Below, piece by piece: positions 25,845 through 34,482 of a stretch of 64,000 nt of DNA. How positions within the stretch are numbered: the first letter of the stretch is position 1; each line of letters starts with the position of its first letter. The stretch is taken from positions 1-64,000 of the forward strand of contig NZ_NSCM01000007.1 in NCBI RefSeq assembly GCF_003287735.1, in the 5' to 3' direction. The notes under the pieces were generated by a model. It was not told the DNA's origin, did not search any database, and was given only the letters and a program-made list of their open reading frames with translations. Origin of the DNA: Photorhabdus bodei (GTDB lineage Bacteria; Pseudomonadota; Gammaproteobacteria; Enterobacterales; Enterobacteriaceae). The translations under genes and the position numbers were made by a program.

Positions 25845-27929
25845 ATGGACTACCTACTGACAAATAACCCCTGTAGCGTGACAGAATTACACTGGATTTA
25901 TCCCCATTTGGAACGTATCGATCTGCTATTACAGCAATATTATTATCAAAAGGGAGATCAGTACGATGCATTACCGGAAAGCTTTTTACTAACCGAAGAG
26001 GAAATAGAACAGTGTTTAATATCACCGCAAGGTATACCTCATTGGCTGGCTAAAACGAATAATCCTATTCTCCATCCAGAAATCGAGGCAAGCCCTGCTC
26101 TTGATGCATTATCATTATTAGTCGAACGTTTTAAACTGACTGAATTTGAACGTGACGTTTTATTATTAGGTCTATTACCCCATTTCGATGGCCGTTATCA
26201 TGCATTATTTGCTACTCTAAATGGTAGCAGTAAAAAACAGTGGCCCAGCTTCGCTTTAGCCATTGAATTATTTAGCCAACGTCAAAGTGATCGGCAATTA
26301 CTGCAAAACAGCTTTTTTCCGCAAACACCGTTAATCAGTAACCAATTATTACGGCTCAATAATCATGAAGAATCTATCTGGTTACAAACACAATATTTAA
26401 CCCACAACGCGATCTGGCATTTTTTATCGGGACAACGAACCCTTTTACCGCCCCTAATAACCTGTGCTAATTGGCAAACGCCTGCTTCATATAATTGGTA
26501 TCCTCTGCCCCTTTATCATTCACTGGAAAAGATATTGTTGAATGAAACTGATGAAATACGACCAATGGTGATATTCCGGGGAAAAGAAGGCAGCGCCAGA
26601 GAATTAGCAGTCAGTAATATTATGGCATCTCATGGCATTAATACCTTAACTGTTGATTTAGCCCTCCTGCCCGATGAAGAGAACACAACCCTAATATCCG
26701 GCCTGCTGGCGGATGCAATACGAGAAACCCGGCTACATAACGCTTGTCTATTAATTCGCAATTTTTCTTTACTTACAGAGGCAAAGAAAATATTACACCG
26801 CGATTTATCTATTTTGCTAAATCAGCCGAAATTACGTGTGGTTTGTCTGGTAGAACCGGGAGATGCATTAGTCTGGATTAAGCATCTGCCAATGGTGCAA
26901 ATTAATATGCCCAGTGCAACATTGACCGATAAAGAAACCTTACTGAAAACAAGCTTATCGGAGAATATTGCTCAAAAAATTAATATTACTCGGCTATGTC
27001 AGCGCTTCTCTTTTACCGCGGAAACATTACCGCTTATTCTTGAAGAAGCTTATCAATATCAAATGATCCGGCAACCAGAAGGCCAACTGGAAGAAACTGA
27101 TCTGCGTCAAGCATTAAGTTTTCGCGCCCAACAGAATTTCGGCAAACTGGCTCAACGAATTACTCCAAAGCGCAATTTTGACGATTTAGTGGTTTCAGAC
27201 ACATTAGCACAACAATTAAAAGAAATTATCTCAGCGATTAATTACCGTGACCAAATTCTGGGCGCCGGTTTTCAGGAAAAAATCAATTACGGTACCGGTA
27301 TTAGCGCCCTATTTTACGGCGAATCGGGTACCGGCAAAACAATGGCTGCCGAGGTGATTGCCGGTTATCTTGGGGTTGATCTGATTAAAGTTGATCTCTC
27401 CACCGTAGTGAATAAATATATCGGTGAAACGGAAAAAAATATCTCTCGTATTTTCGATCTGGCCGAAGCGGATTCCGGGGTGCTGTTTTTCGATGAAGCC
27501 GATGCCCTATTTGGCAAACGCAGCGAAACCAAAGATGCTCAAGACAGGCACGCGAATATCGAAGTATCTTACTTATTACAACGACTGGAAAATTATCCGG
27601 GGCTGGTGATTTTAGCCACCAATAATCGCAGTCATTTAGATAGCGCGTTTAATCGCCGCTTTACCTTTATTACCCGTTTTACTTACCCTGATGAAGAGTT
27701 ACGTAAAAAAATGTGGCAAGTCATTTGGCCGGAACAATTAACACTATCCAATGAAGTTGATTTTGCTCATCTGGCTAAACGTGCTGATTTAACCGGGGCT
27801 AATATCAGGAATATTGCTTTATTGTCATCAATATTATCAGCAGATGATAACTGTCAACAAATCGAAAATAAACATATCGATCGCGCCGTGATACTTGAAT
27901 TAAATAAAACGGGTCGATTAGCGTTTTAA
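25845..27929 (+). CDS. pvc15: Pvc15, AAA+ ATPase (second copy)
   Basis: This is a 694-residue AAA+ protein. It has Walker A GESGTGKT near residue 490, Walker B GVLFFDEADALFG near 547 and FNRRFTF downstream, all as in the copy at 476-2542. The N-terminal half has diverged more than the ATPase half; the main length difference is small insertions near residues 86 and 285. It belongs to the complete cassette. It begins 9 bases after pvc14. Confidence 0.95.
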   Translation: MDYLLTNNPCSVTELHWIYPHLERIDLLLQQYYYQKGDQYDALPESFLLTEEEIEQCLISPQGIPHWLAKTNNPILHPEIEASPALDALSLLVERFKLTEFERDVLLLGLLPHFDGRYHALFATLNGSSKKQWPSFALAIELFSQRQSDRQLLQNSFFPQTPLISNQLLRLNNHEESIWLQTQYLTHNAIWHFLSGQRTLLPPLITCANWQTPASYNWYPLPLYHSLEKILLNETDEIRPMVIFRGKEGSARELAVSNIMASHGINTLTVDLALLPDEENTTLISGLLADAIRETRLHNACLLIRNFSLLTEAKKILHRDLSILLNQPKLRVVCLVEPGDALVWIKHLPMVQINMPSATLTDKETLLKTSLSENIAQKINITRLCQRFSFTAETLPLILEEAYQYQMIRQPEGQLEETDLRQALSFRAQQNFGKLAQRITPKRNFDDLVVSDTLAQQLKEIISAINYRDQILGAGFQEKINYGTGISALFYGESGTGKTMAAEVIAGYLGVDLIKVDLSTVVNKYIGETEKNISRIFDLAEADSGVLFFDEADALFGKRSETKDAQDRHANIEVSYLLQRLENYPGLVILATNNRSHLDSAFNRRFTFITRFTYPDEELRKKMWQVIWPEQLTLSNEVDFAHLAKRADLTGANIRNIALLSSILSADDNCQQIENKHIDRAVILELNKTGRLAF

Positions 27930-27950
27930 AAATAGAATAGGAATATAAAC

Positions 27951-28853
27951 ATGACAACCATCATTGCTTCTGACAACGCAATTATCGAAATTAATCAAGC
28001 ATTAGATACTATTTTATCTCAATATTTAGACATTTCCGGTCAAAAAATTGATATTCGTTTTGATCTACCCGAAATTAACGCCATTCAATCGGAACCGACA
28101 GTCAGTGTATTTCTTTATGAGATACATGAAGATCTACAATTACGATCTGCCGAATCAAGACGTTATAATCCGGCAACTAACACATTATTACCTGGATGGG
28201 TCAATATCAATTGTAACTATTTAATCACCTACTGGGATGCCAGCAAGCCCTCTAGCGACAGCTCCAACCCAGACAGCCAACCCAATAATCAAGCTGCGCA
28301 AGTGATGACTCGAATTTTAAATGCATTAATCAACAACCGCCAATTAACCGGTATTCCCGGTGCTTATACCCGGGTTATTCCCCAACAGGAAAATTTAAAT
28401 AGCTTAGGTAATTTTTGGCAAGCTCTGGGTAATCGCCCTCGCCTATCTTTACTCTATTCCATTACCGTACCGATGAAACTGCAAGATATTAAAGACAATA
28501 TGACACCAATTAGCCAAATATCGACTTCTGTAGTTCAAAAACCCAGTCTGGATAATTCACAAATAAATCAGGTTCTGGCAGATAAATTATGTGCCGATTT
28601 AGGCGGTACAGAAGATATTCGCCTTGCCTTGGCTAAAGTGAATCTAATAACCGAACCTACAACAGATAATAACGATAATCAGGAAAATAAAAGTGTTATT
28701 CTTGAAGTCTCGGGCATTACCCGTTCAATCTATTTAGCTAAAATAAAAGATATTCTTTCTACATGGGTAAATAGCCAGAAAGCCGTAATTAAAGTAAATG
28801 GGATAGGTATTATTATCGCTAAAGAAAATTCTGATAGTTTAATTTCAATATAA
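27951..28853 (+). CDS. pvc16: Pvc16, tube/sheath terminator (second copy)
   Basis: This is a 300-residue DUF4255-type cap protein. It is collinear with the copy at 2567-3469 and the same length. Divergence is concentrated in the last ~100 residues. It ends the structural part of the complete cassette; the payload gene starts 64 bases later. Confidence 0.93.
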   Translation: MTTIIASDNAIIEINQALDTILSQYLDISGQKIDIRFDLPEINAIQSEPTVSVFLYEIHEDLQLRSAESRRYNPATNTLLPGWVNINCNYLITYWDASKPSSDSSNPDSQPNNQAAQVMTRILNALINNRQLTGIPGAYTRVIPQQENLNSLGNFWQALGNRPRLSLLYSITVPMKLQDIKDNMTPISQISTSVVQKPSLDNSQINQVLADKLCADLGGTEDIRLALAKVNLITEPTTDNNDNQENKSVILEVSGITRSIYLAKIKDILSTWVNSQKAVIKVNGIGIIIAKENSDSLISI

Positions 28854-28917
28854 AATCATTAATAAAGAGAAAATTATACAGATAATAGATCAAACTAATG
28901 ACCAAGGATTTATAAAT

Positions 28918-29931
28918 ATGCCAAGATATTCTAATTCTCAGAGAATACTCACACAGAATAGTAAAAATAGCCGTAGAACATCTCCATCATCAATCCCTTC
29001 TGATGGACATCTTTCACTTTCAAATAATCTGACTAACGACTCCTCCGTTCGCCAAGAAGTTAAGAGACAATTTATCTGGGAAGGCCATATGGAGGCAATT
29101 GAAAAAGCATCCAGACTCGGTAACTTTGCTGTCAGTTTTCGGGCAGCGGGTGAGCCAACACTCAGAGCCTTAGGTAAAGGCGCCGCGGCCAAGGGGCATG
29201 ATATTCTGGAAAAAACCATTAAACCCGGTTCAATTAACAAAGCTTATCCTAAAGATGAAGCTTCAGATGTCATAAAGCAAGTACAGGAGGCGGGTATTGA
29301 AGGCTATGTCGGTCACTGGAATAAAGAAACGGGGCGTCTCGAAGGTATTTATATGAGCAGCGGTCACGGTTTATCAGATGAACAGGTCAATGGGAAAATT
29401 TATCCCATAGATTTAAACAATCTCGAAACAAGTCTGGCTCCTTTGAAAGAAAAAAGGAACTGGACCGCGCTGCCTTTCACCGGTGATTATGATATGCATG
29501 ACATGATTAGTTTCACCACTCAACCACATTCAGTACCATCCAATTCATCAGAAGAAAAGAAAATCATCGATCGCATTAACAAATATATTGCTAAATCTGA
29601 TTCAAACCGGCCATTTGAAGATACAGAACATAATGTTATCAGGCATGGTCCTCAGGTAAGCTACCCTGCTTTTGCGATGGATGAAGAAAGAGAAGAGATA
29701 AAGAAACACGGGGGAATTGTCAAAGCGGTTGCTGAACCCGGCGAATTTCCGGTTGCTATCGTCAGTAAAGGGCAATGGACCATTGCCAATAATATCGATG
29801 AACTGAATCAGTTTTATAATAGTATTGGCGCAAAAATGAAAGCAAGCTGGAAACCGGGCGCTGGAAATCCCGGATTCGTTTCCAATCCACAAAAACCGGG
29901 CATGGCCAGATTTAATCGGAAATCTCATTAA
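28918..29931 (+). CDS. Candidate PVC payload: ExoY/edema-factor-like nucleotidyl cyclase
   Basis: This is a 337-residue protein behind pvc16. Residues 1-50 are a polar Ser/Arg-rich leader, as in other PVC payloads. The rest shows the three conserved regions of the edema factor/CyaA/ExoY cyclase family. Lys92 and Lys99 lie in AAAKGHDILEKT, the same seven-residue spacing as ExoY Lys81/Lys88. A metal-binding Asp pair (190 and 192) lies in FTGDYDMHDM. His243 lies in RHGPQVSYPAF. The position six residues after that His, an Asn in edema factor and ExoY, is Tyr249 here. The spacing between regions is shorter than in ExoY (378 residues). Target nucleotide and host activator cannot be read from the sequence. 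Confidence 0.72.
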   Translation: MPRYSNSQRILTQNSKNSRRTSPSSIPSDGHLSLSNNLTNDSSVRQEVKRQFIWEGHMEAIEKASRLGNFAVSFRAAGEPTLRALGKGAAAKGHDILEKTIKPGSINKAYPKDEASDVIKQVQEAGIEGYVGHWNKETGRLEGIYMSSGHGLSDEQVNGKIYPIDLNNLETSLAPLKEKRNWTALPFTGDYDMHDMISFTTQPHSVPSNSSEEKKIIDRINKYIAKSDSNRPFEDTEHNVIRHGPQVSYPAFAMDEEREEIKKHGGIVKAVAEPGEFPVAIVSKGQWTIANNIDELNQFYNSIGAKMKASWKPGAGNPGFVSNPQKPGMARFNRKSH

Positions 29932-30510
29932 TAATACTGCAAGAAAGAATGACTAATCTGTATTAGCTCAGGCTTATTAATACCGCAGAATAGTGTTCTT
30001 TCTATATCTTTAAGAAGCTCGTTAATCTGCTTAATAAGCTTCTTATCATTCTGTTACCAGTAAAAAGGCAATTTGAAAGATAACAGGCATATTAATTTAC
30101 CAGAAGAACGATAAACATAGAAATAAAAACAATCCACTTATCCCAATCAATAAAAATAACCCTATCAATTATCCCCGCCTTGCCATACTTGAAATTGAAT
30201 AATCAGAGAAATAAACATCCATTAACAATCTCTGTTATTAATTGATATTGCTTATAAATATTTCATCGACAATAATTATTTCGCCCCACTAAAAGTTACT
30301 TAAATAATAAAAGAATAAATTTTCAAATGTAAATAATAAACAAAGGAAAAGTCATGGATATAACTTGCCATCTATAATAAAGTAGAAATCAATATAGCGC
30401 TACAAAAACACCAACTTAATTATTATAAAACATCTATCTTATTGCCATTTAATTACTCAGCAATATTTATAGTTATAGGATATTTAAAACTTGTATACAA
30501 GGTGATAAAA
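29932..30510. other. Scar of a collapsed third PVC cassette
   Basis: This is 579 bases without an intact gene. Bases ~30200-30365 match the pvc1 leader (ATTAATTGAT, ATAATTATTTCG, TTTCAAATGTAAA), up to an ATG at 30354 followed by GATATAACT (pvc1: GCTATAACT). After that the homology switches to the pvc12-pvc13 spacer (CAATATTTA...GGATATTTAAAA) and leads straight into a fibre gene. The ops-like element of the other leader is missing. A decayed ERIC arm lies at 30061-30091. Confidence 0.7.
30061..30091 (+). repeat. Decayed ERIC right arm
   Basis: AAAGGCAATTTGAAAGATAACAGGCATA resembles the last ~28 bases of the full ERIC copies (AGAGGCAACTTGAAAGATGACGGGTATA). The rest of the element is absent. 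Confidence 0.6.
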
Positions 30511-31377
30511 ATGGGAAAAAAATATAACAGATCTACTTTAGAATCCAACACAGAGAATATCAATATTGAATCAACAGGACCTGTTAAAAATGAATTAAAA
30601 GATCATTGTAAAGAAGACAATACCCACATACCAACCGACTATGCCAACTTAATTGATGTTGCTAATATGGACTACCATGCAATTGGTAAATCATATGAGC
30701 TAAAACCGGGTGATGACTATACACAGGCAATAAAAATTAACCCTGATGGCGGCTTAAAAGCAGATAAAGACGGATTAAATGTAAAAGCGGGTAATGGTAT
30801 TAAAGTAGACAGTAGCGGCATCAGTATTGATCCCAATAATGTACTGCCAAAAGGAATGATTATGATGTTCTCCGGTGAGAATGCTCCTACCGGCTGGGCT
30901 TTTTGTGATGGTAATAACGGAACACCAGATTTAAGAAGCCGTTTTGTTATGTGTGGTGAAACTCTTTCTGAGACAGGGCAAAGTAATAGTAAAGCTAATG
31001 GTAGTGGCATAGAAAAAAGCTTTTCTAAAAATACAACATCAACTGCGGTTTCAGTAAAAGTTACTGTGGAAAATACAATATTAACAGAATCACAAATACC
31101 TAGTCATAAACATATTGGAGGTATGACTTATTCGCATGGTCATGGAATGAAATATAGTTACTTTAGTGATACCAAAACCACATATCAAATAGATAGTTAC
31201 TCTAAAAGTTCAATATGGCGTAAATCTTTAGTCACATATAGTCTTTATCCCTACACATCAAACACAGGCGGAGGACAAGGACATAATCACCCGGCAACAG
31301 CATCGTCCCCTTCACATAATCATAGCATTGATATCATTCCGCCTTATTATCTATTAGCTTTTATTATGAAACTTTAA
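30511..31377 (+). CDS. Orphan PVC13-like fibre with a phage tail-collar domain
   Basis: This is a 288-residue protein. The N-terminal ~60 residues match the baseplate-binding part of Pvc13 (IPTDYANLIDVANMDYHAIG). Only two shaft repeats remain (GGLKADKDGLNVKAGNGIK). A complete tail-collar domain follows (PKGMIMMFSGENAPTGWAF; CDGNNGTPDLRSRFVMCG) with His-rich loops (SHKHIGG, SHGHG, GHNHPA, SHNHS) of the metal-binding kind found in phage short tail fibres. I chose ATG 30511 because it aligns with the pvc13 start and follows AAGGTGATAAAA. No other structural gene of its cassette survives, so it could serve only as an alternative fibre for another cassette. Confidence 0.85.
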   Translation: MGKKYNRSTLESNTENINIESTGPVKNELKDHCKEDNTHIPTDYANLIDVANMDYHAIGKSYELKPGDDYTQAIKINPDGGLKADKDGLNVKAGNGIKVDSSGISIDPNNVLPKGMIMMFSGENAPTGWAFCDGNNGTPDLRSRFVMCGETLSETGQSNSKANGSGIEKSFSKNTTSTAVSVKVTVENTILTESQIPSHKHIGGMTYSHGHGMKYSYFSDTKTTYQIDSYSKSSIWRKSLVTYSLYPYTSNTGGGQGHNHPATASSPSHNHSIDIIPPYYLLAFIMKL

Positions 31378-31439
31378 TTCCGTTGCACCAGAAAGATTTA
31401 AATTACCTCTTATTTTCTAATTACAAAGGATATATAACA

Positions 31440-32495
31440 ATGAATATATCTAGTTATTTCTTCCTGAATGAAGAAAACATTAAGTTCAATAATCAATGTT
31501 TAAATACATACATGGGTTACCCCCAATCCATCGGTAAAGATTGGCCCAACCTGCCTGCTGGATTCCAAAGATATATTGACGATGTTGTTAATTTAAATGG
31601 TTTTTTATATTTTTTTAAAGGTTCACTATATCTTAAATTCGATATCGCTAAAGCACAGGTCGTTGATGGACCGAACTTCATTATAGATGGCTGGCCTGGA
31701 TTAAAAGGAACAGAACTTGAAAATGGAATAGATGCTGCCATAGAATTGACCAACAACACTGTTTGTTTTTTCAAAGGTAGATATTGTATAGATTACACCA
31801 TTGATTTACACACAATTAAGACCAGCACTATTGCAGACCGGTGGGGAATGACCGGAAAATATGCAGAATTTAGTAGCAATCTGGATGCCATTATTTCATG
31901 GCCAGATATCGATGGAAATTTTATTTATTTTTTCAAAGGTGATTCTTTTATTCGATTCGACCCAAATTTGAATGCACTTGATGCCGGGCCAATCATCATC
32001 TCCAGCGATAATGAGGGTTGGAGAGGATTAGCCTTCAAAAATGTTCAAGCCGCAGTATCTATCGATACCGATTTATTAGGCAGTCACCGAGACAATAGTG
32101 GAGGCAATAGTGGAGGCAATAGTAAAGTCTGTAATGGAACATGTGGTACTAATGACACGGGTAAACATTGTTTCAAGTTACCTCAAAGTATTAGATTTGG
32201 CTTGACAGCCTACGCTAATACAAATATTTCGCAAACTGTAAAAGTATATATTGACGATCTTCTGGTAGATACATTAACTGGTAAAGGACAAAATAACCTC
32301 ATGGCGACTAAAGCCTACACATCAGGTACAGGCAAAATCTGTATTGAGATTGAAGGGGATGGCAAACCATGTAAGCTTCGTTATTTCGATAATATATTTG
32401 ATGGAAATCCGGGAACAGCTATTATCGGTGCTGAAAATAGTACCAAGAGTCATTACAATGATAGCGTAGTGTTCTTGAATTGGCCGCTGACATAA
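31440..32495 (+). CDS. Photopexin-like haemopexin protein with a C-terminal LecB-type lectin domain
   Basis: This is a 351-residue protein with no signal peptide. Residues ~5-215 carry haemopexin repeats (FLYFFKGSLYLKFD; NTVCFFKGRYCIDY; FIYFFKGDSFIRFD). A GGNSGGNS linker follows at 220-228. Residues ~243-351 resemble the fucose/mannose lectin LecB (PA-IIL). Matching parts are LPQSIRFGLTAYANTNISQT and the end YNDSVVFLNWPL. LecB binds two calcium ions through Glu95, Asp99, Asp101, Asn103, Asp104 and its C-terminal Gly. The equivalents here are Glu332, Lys336, His338, Asn340, Asp341 and Thr351, so three ligands differ. The domain may bind sugar differently or not at all. It sits where payload genes sit in a PVC cassette. 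ATG 31440 follows AAAGGATATATAACA. Confidence 0.8.
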   Translation: MNISSYFFLNEENIKFNNQCLNTYMGYPQSIGKDWPNLPAGFQRYIDDVVNLNGFLYFFKGSLYLKFDIAKAQVVDGPNFIIDGWPGLKGTELENGIDAAIELTNNTVCFFKGRYCIDYTIDLHTIKTSTIADRWGMTGKYAEFSSNLDAIISWPDIDGNFIYFFKGDSFIRFDPNLNALDAGPIIISSDNEGWRGLAFKNVQAAVSIDTDLLGSHRDNSGGNSGGNSKVCNGTCGTNDTGKHCFKLPQSIRFGLTAYANTNISQTVKVYIDDLLVDTLTGKGQNNLMATKAYTSGTGKICIEIEGDGKPCKLRYFDNIFDGNPGTAIIGAENSTKSHYNDSVVFLNWPLT

Positions 32496-32524
32496 ACTAA
32501 AAACTCTCGGTTTCGAATAATAAT

Positions 32525-32550
32525 TGCGCCCTCCGTGGCGCATTTTTTCC
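32525..32550 (+). terminator. Rho-independent terminator
   Basis: TGCGCC-CTCCGT-GGCGCA is a six-bp stem followed by TTTTTTCC. It lies 30 bases after the haemopexin-lectin gene. The same stem-loop, with small changes, recurs at 34295-34312 and 37807-37824. Confidence 0.8.
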
Positions 32551-32616
32551 TACTCATATGACTACCGTAAAATAAATAGTAGTATTTGGAAGAAATACAG
32601 TAATTTTGTCGGACAT

Positions 32617-32832
32617 TTATTCAAGCTCACTCTGGCTCAGACCGGTGGTTTTCATCACTGTTTCACAATCGATTCCGCTGTTCAGCAATGCATGAGCAAT
32701 TTTTAACGTTGCTTCTTGACGCCCTTCCTGACGTCCTTCTTGACGTGCTTTATGTTCCAATATTTGTGCTATTGTCACCAGTACCTCCTCATACCTCGGG
32801 GACTGTTCTGCCAGTCGCCGTAAGATCCTCAT
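32617..32832 (-). pseudogene. Duplicated C-terminal fragment of an Rpn-type nuclease
   Basis: The 71 codons match the last ~90 residues of the full gene at 32877-33827 (RRLAEQSPRYEEVLVTIAQ; TLKIAHALLNSGIDCETVMK). The fragment has only two RQEG units where the full gene has six. It begins directly downstream of the full gene's stop, so it is a tandem partial duplication, not a separate functional gene. Confidence 0.8.
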
Positions 32833-32876
32833 CTCACACGGATCGTTGAATGCTGATTGAGAACTCTCAAGACGAG

Positions 32877-33827
32877 TTAGTGGCGTATTTGCTCCAGTTC
32901 GTTCTGGCTCAGACCGGTGGTTTTCATCACTGTTTCACAATCGATTCCGCTGTTCAGCAATGCATGAGCAATTTTTAACGTTGCTTCTTGACGTCCTTCC
33001 TGACGCCCTTCCTGACGTCCTTCTTGACGCCCTTCTTGACGTCCTTCTTGACGTCCTTCTTGACGTGCTTTATGTTCCAATCTTTGTGCTATTGTCATCA
33101 GTACCTCCTCATACCTCGGGGACTGTTCTGCCAGTCGCCGAATAAAACCCTCTGGATCGGCGGTATCTCCCACCTGTAATAAGTAGTTTAGCACGCTTTT
33201 TAGCTGTTCATCCGTATAGTAATCATACGTCAGCAGTATAACCAACTCTTGCAGCAGCTCTGCCATATCTCGCTGCCGGATATGCTTTTGCACCATTTCC
33301 AGTAGCGCGACCCGTTTGTGCGTCAAGATTTCATCATCCGGGATTACCGTCACATCTACCAGCGGGAATTTATTGGAATAGATTTCCTCCGCCAGGGCCG
33401 GATCATCGAAACAGTCGAGCCAATTGGTACTCCAAGGATACGGCTGTATTTTACCGTGATAGAACAACACCGGAATGACCAGCGGCAATTTTTCATGTCC
33501 CTGCTCCAGATGCCGTTGCATGGCTGAAATACCGTAGCGCATTAATCGAAATGCCATCATTTTGTCCGGGGAACTTTGGTGCTCGATCACACAATACACA
33601 TAACCGTCACCCTGAGCCGTTTTCAATGAATACAAAATGTCGGAATAATGCGCCCGCAGATTGTCTTCAATAAACGACCCTGATTCCAACCGCAGTGTAT
33701 CCAGATCACAAACTGCCCGTAATGTCGCAGGCAAATGTATCTCCAAAAAGTCTCTGGCAGTATCAATATGACTTAAAAACTTTTTAAAAACAGCGTCATG
33801 TGGCGTTGGTGTATTTTTTCTCTTCAT
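32877..33827 (-). CDS. Rpn family recombination-promoting nuclease (YhgA-like)
   Basis: This is a 316-residue PD-(D/E)XK nuclease-fold protein of the Rpn/YhgA family, which also appears as putative transposase YdaD/PDDEXK in annotations. The catalytic region is visible as HDAVFKKFLSH near the start and YVCVIEHQSSPDKMMAFRLMRY near residue 85. The C-terminal third has six RQEG units and one RQEA, coded by a 12-bp tandem repeat. The ending GIDCETVMKTTGLSQNELEQI is a helix-turn-helix-like tail common in this family. Rpn proteins are linked to RecA-independent recombination and phage defence. It is isolated, with no operon partner. Confidence 0.85.
   Translation of the reverse strand: MKRKNTPTPHDAVFKKFLSHIDTARDFLEIHLPATLRAVCDLDTLRLESGSFIEDNLRAHYSDILYSLKTAQGDGYVYCVIEHQSSPDKMMAFRLMRYGISAMQRHLEQGHEKLPLVIPVLFYHGKIQPYPWSTNWLDCFDDPALAEEIYSNKFPLVDVTVIPDDEILTHKRVALLEMVQKHIRQRDMAELLQELVILLTYDYYTDEQLKSVLNYLLQVGDTADPEGFIRRLAEQSPRYEEVLMTIAQRLEHKARQEGRQEGRQEGRQEGRQEGRQEGRQEATLKIAHALLNSGIDCETVMKTTGLSQNELEQIRH
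32993..33075 (-). repeat. 12-bp tandem repeat coding RQEG
   Basis: About seven units of CTTCTTGACGTC or CCTTCCTGACG type on the plus strand code for RQEG on the minus strand. Because units are 12 bp, changes in copy number keep the frame. The downstream partial copy has about three units at 32711-32756. Confidence 0.85.
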
Positions 33828-33973
33828 CGGTGAATGGTAGCATACTTTCTTTTATATTGAAGGAATATTAAGCAAGAAACCAAGAGGACTGAGATGTCTT
33901 GAATTTTCTTTGACAAAAACTTTGATCGTATCTCAGATACTTTAATTTCCTTCTTAAGCGAAGTTCAGGTTAG

Positions 33974-34213
33974 TTACCTTTCCTGCAAATTTCCGCTATT
34001 TACCTGCTCCAATGATTTAAGTAAATGTTTTGCATTAGCGGATGAACGTAGTAAATAAGCAGTTTCTTCAAGGCTTGCATATTCTGCACTTGAAATAATA
34101 ACGCAATCACCGCCGTTTTGTCTGGTAATCAATATTGGTGTACAATCCTGAACAACTTGATCCATTATCGAAGCAAGATTTCCCTTTGCAACGCTATATA
34201 TTGTCTTCCGCAT
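33974..34213 (-). CDS. Phd/YefM-type antitoxin, apparently orphan
   Basis: This is a 79-residue antitoxin of the Phd/YefM family (AKGNLASIMDQVVQDCTPILITRQ...VIISSAEYASLEETAYLLRS). The N-terminal part binds the operator and the C-terminal part wraps the toxin. A YoeB or Doc toxin gene would be expected directly downstream (below 33974), but the 130 bases before the Rpn gene hold none. It may act in trans or counter an incoming toxin. Confidence 0.85.
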   Translation of the reverse strand: MRKTIYSVAKGNLASIMDQVVQDCTPILITRQNGGDCVIISSAEYASLEETAYLLRSSANAKHLLKSLEQVNSGNLQER

Positions 34214-34294
34214 AATATGCCTTTTTCACCGTAGTATAAATATCATACAAAGATTGTATGACAAAATAGTATAATATCAAGCTAAACATCTATA

Positions 34295-34312
34295 TGTGCC
34301 ATCCGTGGCGCA
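34295..34312. repeat. Repeat of the GCGCC-ATCCGT-GGCGC stem-loop
   Basis: TGTGCC-ATCCGT-GGCGCA is followed by ATCTCTTT. Bases 34277-34320 share flanking sequence (CAAGCTAAACATC...) with 37790-37830, so a ~45-base unit has been copied, not just a terminator. No gene clearly ends here on the plus strand. Confidence 0.55.
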
Positions 34313-34482
34313 ATCTCTTTATTCGCACGATCCCTATCCGCCATATGTAAAAGTTGATAGCTTTATCTGATTGCAAATCACCTTTGATTTGCACTATGTT
34401 AATTGACCAATTCTAGTTGAAAGAATAAAATAATAGTCAAGAAATAGGAGGTTTTATAAACACCGCAACCAAACAACGTAAT

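Noticed and set aside
32993..33075. Tandem repeats as a possible CRISPR array
   Set aside because: Units are 12 bp, contiguous without spacers, and code in frame for RQEG.
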